A stretch of DNA of 62,642 nt from Candidatus Gemmiger excrementigallinarum (GTDB taxonomy: Bacteria; Bacillota; Clostridia; Oscillospirales; Ruminococcaceae): assembly GCA_019116445.1 (NCBI GenBank), contig DXBP01000031.1, positions 1 to 62,642 of the forward strand, read 5' to 3'. The translations under genes were made by a program, and so were the position numbers. The first letter of the stretch is position 1. Each line of letters opens with the position of its first letter. The notes beneath the pieces are model-generated. The model searched no databases, was not told where the DNA came from, and saw only the letters and a program-made list of their open reading frames with translations. Positions 31,317 to 40,089 of this stretch are shown here, piece after piece.

Positions 31317-33356
31317 TCAGCCGATGTTCATATCGACTGCGGTCGAGATGCCGTTGACACGGCCCGAACCGGTATACTGCCAGATGTTGTACTTATAGTT
31401 AAAGCTCAGGGTATCGCGATACTGCGCGATCCAGATGTTGTACTTGCTGATGTTTGCAAAGTTCAGTGCATTGTAGAACCAGCTTGCATAGGAGTAAACA
31501 CCCGCTTTATAGCCGGCATTGCGGATCGTTTCGCAGAAGGCAACCGCGCAAGCAGTGCGCTGGGCGGCGCTGATGGCATTGGCACGGCCGCCAGCCACAG
31601 ATTCGGTGTCATAATAGACGCCGAGCGGCAGCGAATAACCGCTGACAAGGCTCAGAACCATGCTGGCTTCCTCCACGGCTTCCGCCTCGTTGATGGCCTG
31701 GCTGTAGAAGTAGACACCGACTTTCAGGCCCGCATTGATGGCGCCCTGGATGTTCTGTCGATAGGTGGAATCTTCTACCAGAGCACCCGTACCGTAACCG
31801 CGGTAACCGCAGCGGATGATGGCGAACGTGATGCCGTCCGCCTTGACGGCATTCCAGTCGATGGTTCCCTGGAACTTGGAAACGTCGATGCCGCGGGCCG
31901 TGCGATTGAGTGCACCGTCGGCACCAAAGGTATACACATCCCCTTGAATGACCTGATTGCCGGTCACAGGTTCATGGGTGACGGGATCATAATAATATGT
32001 AACGCCGTCGATCTGCTGCCAGCCCGTGTAAACATACTCGATCTTCTCGGTGCTGGTTACTGCAAAATTGTATTCAGCCAGTTTGCTGGCCTCGATCGTG
32101 CTGGGCCAATCCGCCGTGGGATCCTTGGCCGGCGTCGGGGTGGGAGCCTCCGTCGGAACGGGGGTGGCCGTCTGGCTGGGGGTCGGGGTCGGCGTTGCAG
32201 TGGGCGTTACGGTCGGTGTGGCCGTAGGCGTCGGGGTAGGTGTGGCAGTCGGCTCCGGTGTAGGTGTCACAGTGGGCGTCGGCTCCGTGCTGGGAGAAGG
32301 CTCCGCCGTGGGAGTTGTTTCGGGGTTGGGTGTTGCAGTGGACCCGTTCCCCTCTTCCAGAACCATCGCGCCGTCATCCGTGCGGTGCGCCATACTCATC
32401 GTGCGGCTGGTACCGCCCAGGTTCACAATGGAATCTGCCGCACCGGGCAGCCATACGGACATAGCACTGTATCCCGTATAGCCACTGTCACGTGTGGCAC
32501 CGGTCAGCTCCTGGGTGCCATCTTTGTAAACCGGCAGATACGGCGATTCCTGGCCATCATTAAAAAGCAGATGACCGCTGCTGCTCAGTTTGGCGGTATA
32601 AACCGTCGTGCGGCTCTTTTCTTCTTTCGCGCTCTCCGCATACTGGACCGTATCGGTCACTTCTTCAGCAATCGGCGCTGAACCGGCGGTATTCACCGCG
32701 GAGTCCTCGGCGCTTTCATTGACCTGACTGGACTGCATGATCTTGTCTTTGACGGCGTCCACGTCGGCCTGATACACTACCTTCTCTTCAACGGTCACCG
32801 TGGTGCTTTCCGGCACGATATACCCCTCGATGGGCTGGATCGTCACGGTATACTCACCGGGTTCCACTTCCTCTGCCAGCGCCGTACCAGTTTCGGTATC
32901 TACCGCATAATCGGTGGCTTCGCCTTCGGAATCGGTCAGAGTGACCGTTGCCGCCACACCGACCAGCGGGATCTTGCCTTCCATCAGGCTCTCTTCCGTT
33001 TCATCGGCGCCAGAAGCGTCAGACGGTGTCGGGGACGGCGTCTGCGCATTTTCAGCCGTCTGTTCTTCCATCGTATAGAGCTGAACGCCCACATCCTGCT
33101 GGATCACACTGATGTCGGCCAGCAATTCCACATCCGGCTCCGGTGTCGGCGACGGCGTCGGTGTTGCCGTAACCACCGGTTCGGGCGTCGGAGTTGCTTC
33201 CGGTGCCTGGCCCGGCACAAAGGAAGCCGCAAAAACTCCCAGGCCGATGCTTGCCGTCAATACGACCGCCGAACTGCCCGCCACCAATTTGTACAGTGGT
33301 AACCGCGCAAAGGCGTTACCGGAAAAATATTTCATCGGATTCCGCTTGTTGAACAT
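31317..33356 (-). CDS. Secreted/anchored GH25 lysozyme with Thr-Pro linker
   Basis: A 679-residue cell-wall hydrolase. One N-terminal helix (~18-42) exports or anchors it. A large extracellular region with a fibronectin-like part follows, then a Thr-Pro-rich stalk (~345-430) and a choline-binding-like repeat (GWQQIDGVTYYYDPVT). The C-terminal GH25 muramidase domain (~487-679) has RGIDVSKFQGTIDW and the DxE motif in GVYYDTES. It should cut the MurNAc-GlcNAc bond of peptidoglycan. The ATG at 33356 is preferred to an upstream in-frame start because the promoter lies upstream of it and the hydrophobic helix then falls at the N-terminus. Confidence 0.88.
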   Translation of the reverse strand: MFNKRNPMKYFSGNAFARLPLYKLVAGSSAVVLTASIGLGVFAASFVPGQAPEATPTPEPVVTATPTPSPTPEPDVELLADISVIQQDVGVQLYTMEEQTAENAQTPSPTPSDASGADETEESLMEGKIPLVGVAATVTLTDSEGEATDYAVDTETGTALAEEVEPGEYTVTIQPIEGYIVPESTTVTVEEKVVYQADVDAVKDKIMQSSQVNESAEDSAVNTAGSAPIAEEVTDTVQYAESAKEEKSRTTVYTAKLSSSGHLLFNDGQESPYLPVYKDGTQELTGATRDSGYTGYSAMSVWLPGAADSIVNLGGTSRTMSMAHRTDDGAMVLEEGNGSTATPNPETTPTAEPSPSTEPTPTVTPTPEPTATPTPTPTATPTVTPTATPTPTPSQTATPVPTEAPTPTPAKDPTADWPSTIEASKLAEYNFAVTSTEKIEYVYTGWQQIDGVTYYYDPVTHEPVTGNQVIQGDVYTFGADGALNRTARGIDVSKFQGTIDWNAVKADGITFAIIRCGYRGYGTGALVEDSTYRQNIQGAINAGLKVGVYFYSQAINEAEAVEEASMVLSLVSGYSLPLGVYYDTESVAGGRANAISAAQRTACAVAFCETIRNAGYKAGVYSYASWFYNALNFANISKYNIWIAQYRDTLSFNYKYNIWQYTGSGRVNGISTAVDMNIG

Positions 33357-33410
33357 CCTTACCTCACCGTTCACATTGCCAATACTCAAAGATATAAAAC
33401 TACAAATAGA

Positions 33411-33440
33411 ATCATAGCATAAATGAACCTGCCCATGCAA
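33411..33440 (-). promoter_or_regulatory. Promoter of the GH25 lysozyme gene
   Basis: On the minus strand TTGCAT (33435-33440), 18 bases, TATGAT (33411-33416). The untranslated leader is ~50 bases. Confidence 0.65.
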
Positions 33441-33724
33441 GGGCCACGGCCGGTAAATCGGAGAATTTCCCCTGTAAAATTTTGACAATTTTTTCTTTGG
33501 TTTGCAGCAGTCTGCCACACAAAACTTTCCTTTTTGACGCTGTTTTTCACGCATTTGGGGGATTTCTTTTTCTTGCAGCACCACAGATGGTATTGTTCAC
33601 AACCACGAACCTGCGTTTTTTCGCCGCGAGGTGTTTGTCGATTTTCTATTACCTTATTATATATGGGGCGGTATTCCTGATCTCATATTTTCGAAAAGCA
33701 GCACAACTTTTTCTTTTCTTCAAC
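33441..33724. other. AT-rich interval without a recognisable gene
   Basis: These 284 bases lie between the divergent GH25 and thiT promoters. They are markedly more AT-rich and T-run-rich than the surroundings. A 90-codon frame from 33482 has no ribosome site and runs into the thiT promoter and riboswitch, so I do not call it. I see no RNA gene. Confidence 0.5.
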
Positions 33725-33752
33725 TTGACAAACGACTCGGGCCGTGTATACT
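33725..33752 (+). promoter_or_regulatory. Promoter of the TPP riboswitch-thiT transcript
   Basis: TTGACA (33725-33730), 16 bases, TATACT (33747-33752). Confidence 0.8.
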
Positions 33753-33770
33753 GAGTACTGGACATAAAAA

Positions 33771-33866
33771 CAGGGGCGCTGAGGGGCATCCTCGGCTGAG
33801 ATCGAAGCAAACCGCAGCTTCGGGTCACCTTGAACCTGATCCGGATAATGCCGGCGTAGGAAGTTT
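33771..33866 (+). promoter_or_regulatory. TPP riboswitch aptamer
   Basis: A THI-box aptamer. The conserved pyrimidine-sensor CTGAGA is at 33796-33801, and the pyrophosphate-sensor part ACCTTGAACCTGATC, then GGATAATGCCGGCGTAGGAAG, is at 33827-33863. It binds thiamine pyrophosphate. It sits upstream of a terminator and the thiamine transporter gene, so it should stop transcription when TPP is plentiful. Confidence 0.95.
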
Positions 33867-33895
33867 GACCCCCATAGATGTGTCATGCTGCGTTT

Positions 33896-33930
33896 GCGCC
33901 TGCAATTTTTGCAGGCGCTTTTCTTGTTTT
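33896..33930 (+). terminator. Riboswitch-controlled terminator
   Basis: GCGCCTGCAA and TTGCAGGCGC form a 10-bp stem with a TTT loop and TTTTC tail. It lies between the TPP aptamer and thiT and is the expression platform. Confidence 0.9.
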
Positions 33931-33967
33931 TATGTACCTTTTATTTCTTGGGGAGGAGTATGAACTT

Positions 33968-34534
33968 ATGACCAAAACCTATTCCAAAACGCGCACCCTG
34001 GTGGAGTGTGCCCTGATGATTGCCCTTGGCACCGTACTGGCAAACATCAAAATCTATGAACTGGCAAACGGCGGTTCCGTTACCCTGTTCAGTATGCTGC
34101 CCTTTATTCTGATTTCTTTCCGGCATGGTGTGAAATGGGGCCTGTTCACCGGTTTTGTAAACAGCCTGCTGCAGATGCTGCTGGGCTTTTATGCGCCCCC
34201 CGCGCCCGGCCTGCTGCCGCTGGTGGGAATGATCCTGCTGGACTACGTGCTGGCGTTCACGCTGCTGGGACTGGCCGGCGCGATCGCCAAACCGTTTGCC
34301 AATCGTATGGCCGGTGTGGCTGTCGGTACTGCTGCGGTCTGCGCCCTGCGCTTTTTGTGCAGCTTCTTGTCTGGCGTTCTGATCTGGGGCAACCTGAGTG
34401 ACGGTCTGCCCGCCTGGATCTACAGCCTTACCTACAATGGCAGCTATATGTTGCCGGAAACCATTCTTACCACAGTGGCTGCCGTTGTGATTTACAAGGC
34501 AGCTCCCCAGCTTTTTGCGGCACAACAATCCTGA
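33968..34534 (+). CDS. thiT: ECF thiamine transporter S-component ThiT
   Basis: A 188-residue membrane protein with six predicted helices, the thiamine-binding subunit of an ECF transporter. ECFMALIALGT-type start is represented by LVECALMIALGTVLANIKI, and YSLTYNGSYMLPE near the C-terminus matches the thiamine pocket helix. It needs a shared EcfT-EcfAA' module, not in this window. The TPP riboswitch upstream supports the substrate. The ATG at 33968 follows GGAGG by 11 bases; an ATG at 33960 opens only a three-codon frame. Confidence 0.92.
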   Translation: MTKTYSKTRTLVECALMIALGTVLANIKIYELANGGSVTLFSMLPFILISFRHGVKWGLFTGFVNSLLQMLLGFYAPPAPGLLPLVGMILLDYVLAFTLLGLAGAIAKPFANRMAGVAVGTAAVCALRFLCSFLSGVLIWGNLSDGLPAWIYSLTYNGSYMLPETILTTVAAVVIYKAAPQLFAAQQS

Positions 34535-34546
34535 TTTTTACCACCA

Positions 34547-34576
34547 GCAGCCCTGCTACGGCAGGGCTGTTTTTAT
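34547..34576 (+). terminator. Terminator of thiT
   Basis: AGCCCTGC and GCAGGGCT with a four-base loop, followed by a TTTTT run. Confidence 0.88.
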
Positions 34577-34848
34577 TCATGTTTTTCTTACCTCAGTAGG
34601 CGTTATAAAAATAACTTTCATTTTGTTGTTTTCAATTTTCACTTTTTTGCGCACGATTTCTAATTTTGTTAACATATTGCCCAATTTTAAGGTCGTTTTT
34701 TCGTTCTTTTGACAAATCGTTTAAATTTGCTTTCTTTTTTATGAAGAATATGTTAATATGTAGACAACAGGGTGCGCGGTTATAAGAACCAGAACAACCG
34801 CATACCACGTTATTAGAGGAACCATCTGAATTTTGGAGGAATGCTTTT
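34577..34848 (+). other. AT-rich leader region of the GlcNAc PTS gene
   Basis: These 272 bases hold T-runs and a TTGACA near 34710 without a good -10 box. TAATAT at ~34755 is a possible -10 box. A small hairpin GCGGTT/AACCGC (34776-34801) lies in the likely untranslated leader. No antiterminator target or known riboswitch is recognised. Confidence 0.4.
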
Positions 34849-36345
34849 ATGATGAAGTATCTGCAAAAGCTCGGCAAGGCATTGATGCTGCCTGTCGCCG
34901 CGCTTCCTGTCTGCGGCATTCTCATGGGTCTGGGCTATGCACTGGCTCCGGCTGCCATGGGTGCTGAAGGTGCAACGACCGGTTTCGCTTACACGGCCGG
35001 TTTCATTCTGATCAAGGCCGGCGGCGCCCTGATCGACAACATGGCCTGGCTGTTCGCCGTTGGCGCTGCTGTTGGCCTGTCCGATGACCATGACGGCACT
35101 TCTGCTCTGGCCGGTCTGGTCAGCTACCTGATGATGACCCAGCTGCTCAGCACTGGCGTGGTCAGCGCTCTCCCCTTCATGAACCTGACGGAAGGCACTT
35201 CCACCTACATCGCCTTCCAGAAGACCGCCGGCAATGCCTTCATCGGCATCCTGGCTGCCATCATCGGTTCTGCCTGCTACAACAAGTTCAAGAGCACCCA
35301 GCTGCCTGACTGGCTGGCCTTCTTCAGCGGCAAGCGCTGCGTGGCCATCGTCACCGGTCTGGTTTCCATTGTGGTCTCTGTCATCCTGCTCTTCGTCTGG
35401 CCGCTGATCTTCAGTGCCCTGGTTTGGATTGGTGACGGCATCGTCAGCCTGGACGGCGTGGGCGCCGGTCTGTACGCCTTCTTCAACCGCCTGCTGATCC
35501 CCACCGGTCTGCATCACGCCCTGAACAACGTGTTCTGGTTTGATACCATCGGTATTGGTGACCTGAGCAATTACTGGGCCGGTTTCGTCACTGGCGATGT
35601 GGGTACCAACGGTGAAGTCATCGACTGGAGCCTCGGCATGTACATGTCCGGCTTCTTCCCCTGCATGATGTTCGGTATCCCCGGCGCGGCGCTGGCCATG
35701 GTCCACACCGCCAAGAACAAGAAGGCCGCCATCGGTCTCGTGACCTCCGCTGCTATCTGCGCGTTTGTCTGCGGCGTTACCGAGCCCTTCGAGTTCGGCT
35801 TCATGTTCCTCTGCTTCCCGCTGTACGTTGTGTACGCCCTGCTGTACGGTATCTTCACCGTCATCACCTACTACGTTGGTTTCCGTGCCGGCTTCATGTT
35901 CTCTGCCGGTGCTACTGACCTGGTCTTCTCCGCTTCCCTGCCGGCTCATGCCAACACCTGGATGATCATTCCTCTGGGCATTGCCGCTTTCGTGGTCTTC
36001 TACGTTGTCTTCCGTTTCGCCATCACCAAGTTCAACTTGGTGACTCCGGGCCGTGAGGATGAGGATGCCGAAGCCGCCGAGGCCAACATCACCCTGGCCA
36101 ACAACGACTTCACCGCGATTGCCAGCGGCGTTCTGAGCGCTGTCGGCGGCAAGGGCAACGTTTCCAACGTTGACTACTGCGCCACTCGTCTGCGCTTTGA
36201 AGTCAAGGACAGCACCGCTGTGGATGAAAAGGCCGTTAAGGCTGCCGGCGCCGCCGGTGTCATTCGTCCCAGCAAGAACGCCTGCCAGGTCGTTATCGGC
36301 CCCAAGGTCCAGTTTGTCTACGACGAATTGAAGAAGATGCTGTAA
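34849..36345 (+). CDS. nagE: N-acetylglucosamine-type PTS transporter, EIICB
   Basis: A 498-residue permease of the glucose/GlcNAc PTS family. The EIIC domain (~1-400, about ten helices) begins KALMLPVAALPVCGILMGLG and has TGLHHALNNVFWFDTIG, a substrate-site region. A short linker leads to the EIIB domain with the phosphorylated Cys444 in DYCATRLRF. No EIIA domain is fused, so phosphate must come from a separate EIIA. It takes up and phosphorylates the sugar, probably GlcNAc, since nagB and nagA follow. Confidence 0.9.
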   Translation: MMKYLQKLGKALMLPVAALPVCGILMGLGYALAPAAMGAEGATTGFAYTAGFILIKAGGALIDNMAWLFAVGAAVGLSDDHDGTSALAGLVSYLMMTQLLSTGVVSALPFMNLTEGTSTYIAFQKTAGNAFIGILAAIIGSACYNKFKSTQLPDWLAFFSGKRCVAIVTGLVSIVVSVILLFVWPLIFSALVWIGDGIVSLDGVGAGLYAFFNRLLIPTGLHHALNNVFWFDTIGIGDLSNYWAGFVTGDVGTNGEVIDWSLGMYMSGFFPCMMFGIPGAALAMVHTAKNKKAAIGLVTSAAICAFVCGVTEPFEFGFMFLCFPLYVVYALLYGIFTVITYYVGFRAGFMFSAGATDLVFSASLPAHANTWMIIPLGIAAFVVFYVVFRFAITKFNLVTPGREDEDAEAAEANITLANNDFTAIASGVLSAVGGKGNVSNVDYCATRLRFEVKDSTAVDEKAVKAAGAAGVIRPSKNACQVVIGPKVQFVYDELKKML

Positions 36346-36364
36346 GAGTTCTTACAGCGCCAAG

Positions 36365-36434
36365 ATAAAGGTTCTGGTTCCCTTTATCACCTCCGCCGGG
36401 GGCGGGCGCAAAGCCTGTCCCCGGCATTTATTTT
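36365..36434 (+). terminator. Two hairpins between nagE and nagB
   Basis: GATAAAGG/CCTTTATC (36365-36388) is followed by a GC-rich stem GCCGGGG/CCCCGGC and ATTTATTTTC. The second is a probable terminator, so nagB would mainly use its own promoter. Confidence 0.65.
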
Positions 36435-36476
36435 CAAAAATGTTCCCTATCTGCTGTTTCTTGCCCGCAACCGTGC

Positions 36477-36482
36477 TATAAT
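36477..36482 (+). promoter_or_regulatory. -10 box of the nagB-nagA operon
   Basis: TATAAT 50 bases upstream of nagB; the -35 region (CTGTTT, 17 bases upstream) is weak. Confidence 0.55.
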
Positions 36483-36532
36483 AGCAGTAACAACCGGGGC
36501 TTGTCCCCTACAAACTTCAGGAGGCTATACTC

Positions 36533-37261
36533 ATGAAAATCATCCGTGCAAAAGATTACTACGATATGTCCCGCAAAGCGGCCAACATTATCTCCGCTCA
36601 GGTCATCATGAAACCCAACTGCGTGCTGGGTCTGGCTACCGGCGGTACCCCTGTGGGCACTTACAAACAGCTGGTGGAATGGTACAACAAGGGTGATCTG
36701 GACTTCTCTGAAGTGACGACCGTCAACCTGGACGAGTACCGTGGTCTCCCCCGCGAGCATGCCGAGAGCTACTGGAGCTTCATGCACCGCAATCTGTTCG
36801 ATCTGGTCAATATCAACCCCGCTTCCATCAACCTGCCCGATGGCACCAACATGGACGCCGAAGCGGAATGTGCTCGTTATGACTACGTCATTAAGCGTGT
36901 GGGCGGCATTGATCTGCAGTTGCTGGGCATCGGCCATGACGGCCATATCGGTTTCAACGAGCCGGGCGAGGCTTTTGAGCTGGGCACCCACTGCGTTGAC
37001 CTGAAGCCCGAAACCATCGAAGCCAACAAGCGCTTCTTTGAGGGTAACGAGGATCTGGTTCCGAAGCAGGCTTACACCATGGGCATCAAGACCATCATGC
37101 AGGCCCGCAAAGTCCTGATGGTTGCCAACGGCAAGGACAAGGCAGAGATTGTCAAGAAGGCTTTCTTTGGCCCCGTTACGCCGGAAGTTCCCGCCAGCAT
37201 CCTGCAGATGCACCCCGATTTCACGCTGGTTGGCGATGAAGAAGCCCTGAGCCTGATCTGA
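36533..37261 (+). CDS. nagB: Glucosamine-6-phosphate deaminase
   Basis: A 242-residue enzyme that converts glucosamine-6-phosphate to fructose-6-phosphate and ammonia. LGLATGGTPVGTYKQL binds the sugar phosphate, NLDEYRGLPREH holds the catalytic Asp-Glu, and LGIGHDGHIGFNEPG carries the ring-opening His. It follows nagE and precedes nagA by 19 bases. Together they feed imported GlcNAc-6-P into glycolysis. The AGGAGG site is strong. Confidence 0.96.
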   Translation: MKIIRAKDYYDMSRKAANIISAQVIMKPNCVLGLATGGTPVGTYKQLVEWYNKGDLDFSEVTTVNLDEYRGLPREHAESYWSFMHRNLFDLVNINPASINLPDGTNMDAEAECARYDYVIKRVGGIDLQLLGIGHDGHIGFNEPGEAFELGTHCVDLKPETIEANKRFFEGNEDLVPKQAYTMGIKTIMQARKVLMVANGKDKAEIVKKAFFGPVTPEVPASILQMHPDFTLVGDEEALSLI

Positions 37262-37280
37262 GGGCAGGAGGAAACATAGT

Positions 37281-38411
37281 ATGATTATCCGTAATGCGAA
37301 AGTCTTTACCGATAGCTGCCGCTTTGTGGAAAAAGATCTTGTGATCCGTGACGGACGCATCGTATTTGGCGCTGCCCCGCAGGCAGATGAAGAAGTCATC
37401 GACGCGAATGGTGCCTATGCCCTGCCCGGCCTGGTGGACATCCACTTCCACGGTGCTGTGGGCCATGATTTCTGCGATGCCGATGAAGCCGGTTTGCAGG
37501 CGATTGCCGATTTTGAAGCAAGCAAAGGTGTGCTGGCCATCTGCCCCGCTACCATGACCTTCAGCGAGGAGATCCTCAACGGCATCATGGATGTGGCCGC
37601 TGCCCACAAGAACGAGCGCGGTGCCGATCTGGTCGGTATTAACATGGAAGGCCCTTATATCAGCCCCGACAAGGTCGGCGCTCAGAACCCCAAATATGTG
37701 ATGGCAGCTGACGCCGGTATGTTCCGTCGCCTGCAGGCTCGCAGCGGGGGGTTGATCCGCCTGGTTGATGTGGCCCCCGAAGTGCCCGGCAACCTGGACT
37801 TCATCAAGGAATGCCACAATGAGGTACGTATCTCCATCGCCCATACCTGCGTGGACTACGAAACCGCCAAGACGGCTCTCGCCGCCGGCGCTTCTCACAT
37901 GACCCATCTGTACAATGCCATGCCCGGTATCACCCACCGTGCCCCCGGCCCCATCATCGCAGCCCTGGAAGACGGTGCCGAGGTGGAACTGATCACAGAT
38001 GGTGTACATATTCATCCTGCGATGGTTCGTTTCACCTTCAACACCTTCGGTGATGACCATGTGATTCTGATTGCCGACAGCATGATGGCCTGCGGCCTGC
38101 CGGATGGAGAGTATTCTCTGGGCGGGCAGGCGGTTACCGTACGCGGTCCCCGTGCCACCCTGACTGAGCAGCCCGGCACCATCGCGGGCAGCGCCACCTG
38201 CCTGTACGACTGCATGAAGCACGCCGTGCTGGAGATGGGCGTTCCTTTGACCAGCGCCGTGCGCGCCGCTTCGCTGAACCCTGCCCGCAGCATCGGTGTG
38301 GATGCCGATTACGGCAGTCTGGAACCGGGCCGTTGGGGCAATGTGATCCTGGCGGACGAAAAACTCAACATTGTAAAGGTCATCCGCAAGGGTGAAGTGA
38401 TTTCCGGCTGA
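37281..38411 (+). CDS. nagA: N-acetylglucosamine-6-phosphate deacetylase
   Basis: A 376-residue amidohydrolase that removes acetate from GlcNAc-6-P, the step before NagB. GLVDIHFHGAVGHDF, INMEGPYISPDKVGAQ (metal Glu), SIAHTCVDY, HMTHLYNAMPG, HIHPAMVR and LIADSMMACG (catalytic Asp) follow in the usual order. It lies 19 bases after nagB with its own AGGAGG site. There is no terminator before the ireB promoter. Confidence 0.95.
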   Translation: MIIRNAKVFTDSCRFVEKDLVIRDGRIVFGAAPQADEEVIDANGAYALPGLVDIHFHGAVGHDFCDADEAGLQAIADFEASKGVLAICPATMTFSEEILNGIMDVAAAHKNERGADLVGINMEGPYISPDKVGAQNPKYVMAADAGMFRRLQARSGGLIRLVDVAPEVPGNLDFIKECHNEVRISIAHTCVDYETAKTALAAGASHMTHLYNAMPGITHRAPGPIIAALEDGAEVELITDGVHIHPAMVRFTFNTFGDDHVILIADSMMACGLPDGEYSLGGQAVTVRGPRATLTEQPGTIAGSATCLYDCMKHAVLEMGVPLTSAVRAASLNPARSIGVDADYGSLEPGRWGNVILADEKLNIVKVIRKGEVISG

Positions 38412-38451
38412 CAGTATTCATAATTTTGTATAAAAATTTATGACCGGGCCA

Positions 38452-38480
38452 TTGCAAATTGTGCACACTTTTGTTATAAT
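38452..38480 (+). promoter_or_regulatory. Promoter of ireB
   Basis: TTGCAA (38452-38457), 17 bases, TATAAT (38475-38480). Confidence 0.85.
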
Positions 38481-38515
38481 ATAGGTATTATTAAGCTGAG
38501 AAAGGGGAACTGGAT

Positions 38516-38767
38516 ATGCCGATCTCTGAGCCGACTGCCGTATTTTCTATTCGTGATGATCGCGATATGGAGATCAAACAGGCAGTGCTGCAGGTTTATC
38601 GCGCGCTGGAAGAGAAGGGCTACAACCCCATCAACCAGCTGGTAGGCTACATCCTGTCCGAGGATCCGACCTATATCACGACATACAAAAATGCCCGTGC
38701 GATCATTCGCCGCATTGATCGTGACGATTTGCTGCAGGCCTTGGTACGCGATTACGTCAAAGGGTAA
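38516..38767 (+). CDS. ireB: IreB-family regulatory phosphoprotein (UPF0297)
   Basis: An 83-residue protein of the DUF965/IreB family. GYNPINQLVGYILSEDPTYI and ARAIIRRIDRDDLL are nearly invariant in the family. In Enterococcus, IreB is phosphorylated by the PASTA kinase IreK and affects cephalosporin resistance. The Thr-rich N-terminus (SEPTAVFSI) is the likely phosphosite region. In many Firmicutes ireB is followed by ruvX; here it stands alone between its promoter and a strong terminator. Confidence 0.93.
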   Translation: MPISEPTAVFSIRDDRDMEIKQAVLQVYRALEEKGYNPINQLVGYILSEDPTYITTYKNARAIIRRIDRDDLLQALVRDYVKG

Positions 38768-38778
38768 ATCCTCCAAAA

Positions 38779-38817
38779 GAAAACTCCCGTGTGCTGTTGA
38801 GCACACGGGAGTTTTTG
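38779..38817. terminator. Bidirectional terminator after ireB
   Basis: AAACTCCCGTGTGC and GCACACGGGAGTTT form a 14-bp stem with T-runs on both strands. It serves ireB and the convergent minus-strand gene. Confidence 0.92.
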
Positions 38818-38829
38818 TTGTCCGATTAT

Positions 38830-40089
38830 TCAGGCAAAGAAGGCATTCTGTACAGCGTTCAGCACCGCGGCACGGCCAGCAGTAAAGTTGACGCCACCCT
38901 GCAGATAGCAGGTGTAGGGCGCGCGCAGCGGGCCATCACAGGAAATCTCAATGGTGCTGCCCTCGGTGAAGCTGCCGGAGGCCATAACCACTTTGTCGGT
39001 GTAGCCGGGTTCATCGGCCGGTTCCGGTGAGGCAAAGCTGTCGATGGGGCTGTTATGCTGGATACCCGCACAGAAACCGGTCAGTGCCGCGGCGCTGCCA
39101 GAATCGAAGCAGGTCACAATATCATTGTGATCCTCGGTATAGCGGGGCACCGGATGGACCCCCGCCAGCTCCAACAGACATTGGGCGTAAATGGCTGTTT
39201 TCAGGGCCTCACATACAACCCCAGGTGCGTAATAAAAGCCCAGGAAAGTGTCCCGCAGGCTGTCCTGCGTGCATCCCAGATCCGCGCCGATGCCGGGGGC
39301 CGTAAAACGGTGGCTGCATTTTTCTACCAGGTCAGCGCGGCCGGCAATGTAACCGCCGGTGGGCGTGATGCCGCCGCCGGGATTTTTGATGAAACTGCCT
39401 GCCATGAGGTCAGCTCCCACAGCCAGCGGTTCCCGCGTCTGGGTGAATTCGCCATAGCAGTTATCCACAAAAATGATGGCCTTGGGGTTTGCTTTGCGGG
39501 CTGTTTCGGCTACTTTGCGGATGGTTTCCAAATCAAAGGCGTTGCGCTGGGTATACCCGCGGCTGCGCTGGATATGCACCACCGTAGCCGTTTTGGCCTT
39601 TTCGGCAATCAATTCATAGTCCGGCATATAGTCCGGCAGCAGTGGGCACTCATCATAATGGACACCGTACTCCCGCAGCGTACCACAGCCCTTTCCCGCT
39701 TCGCCGATGCCGATGACGCCTTCCAGCGTATCGTAGGGGCGCCCGGTGGCGGCCAACAGGGTATCACCGGTGCGCAGCAGGCCGAACAGCGCCACCGTCA
39801 GCGTGTGGGTGCCGCTCATGAACTGGGGACGTACCAACGCGGCTTCCGCGCCCATGCAGCGGGCAAACACTTCTTCCAGCTTGTTGCGGCTGTCATCCCA
39901 GACACCGTATCCGCTGGACCCCCAGAAATGCCGTGCTTCCACACCACAGTCGGTGAAAGCACGCAGCATCTTGAGTTGGTTGTAATCGCGGATCTCCTCC
40001 ACATGGGCAAACTGCTCACGGCAAAGCTCCATCGCCTGCCGGTCTAACGCCAGCACTTCGGGTTTAATATCATAAAACTGTTCGATCAT
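38830..40089 (-). CDS. Methionine gamma-lyase-family PLP enzyme (YnbB-like)
   Basis: A 419-residue PLP protein of the family often labelled aluminium-resistance or methionine gamma-lyase-like. HFWGSSGYGVWDD, AALVRPQFMSGTHTL and IIFVDNCYGEF are conserved; the PLP lysine is in GSFIKNPGGG. The true reaction is not known for most members. I take the ATG at 40089, which overlaps the upstream gene's stop (ATGA); an ATG four codons earlier is also possible. It is coupled to the GNAT gene. Confidence 0.85.
   Translation of the reverse strand: MIEQFYDIKPEVLALDRQAMELCREQFAHVEEIRDYNQLKMLRAFTDCGVEARHFWGSSGYGVWDDSRNKLEEVFARCMGAEAALVRPQFMSGTHTLTVALFGLLRTGDTLLAATGRPYDTLEGVIGIGEAGKGCGTLREYGVHYDECPLLPDYMPDYELIAEKAKTATVVHIQRSRGYTQRNAFDLETIRKVAETARKANPKAIIFVDNCYGEFTQTREPLAVGADLMAGSFIKNPGGGITPTGGYIAGRADLVEKCSHRFTAPGIGADLGCTQDSLRDTFLGFYYAPGVVCEALKTAIYAQCLLELAGVHPVPRYTEDHNDIVTCFDSGSAAALTGFCAGIQHNSPIDSFASPEPADEPGYTDKVVMASGSFTEGSTIEISCDGPLRAPYTCYLQGGVNFTAGRAAVLNAVQNAFFA

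Noticed and set aside
32100-32340. Periodic repeats resembling a CRISPR or tandem array
   Set aside because: They encode the Thr-Pro stalk of the GH25 lysozyme; the period is codon-based and there are no unique spacers.
33482-33754. 90-codon frame upstream of the TPP riboswitch
   Set aside because: No ribosome site, AT-rich low-complexity product, and it runs into the thiT promoter and leader.
33960-33971. Three-codon frame ATG-AAC-TTA-TGA overlapping the thiT start
   Set aside because: Too close to the ribosome site to be a start; the spacing favours the ATG at 33968.
34776-34801. Possible antiterminator (RAT) site before nagE
   Set aside because: The stem is short, lacks the conserved RAT sequence and has no overlapping terminator.
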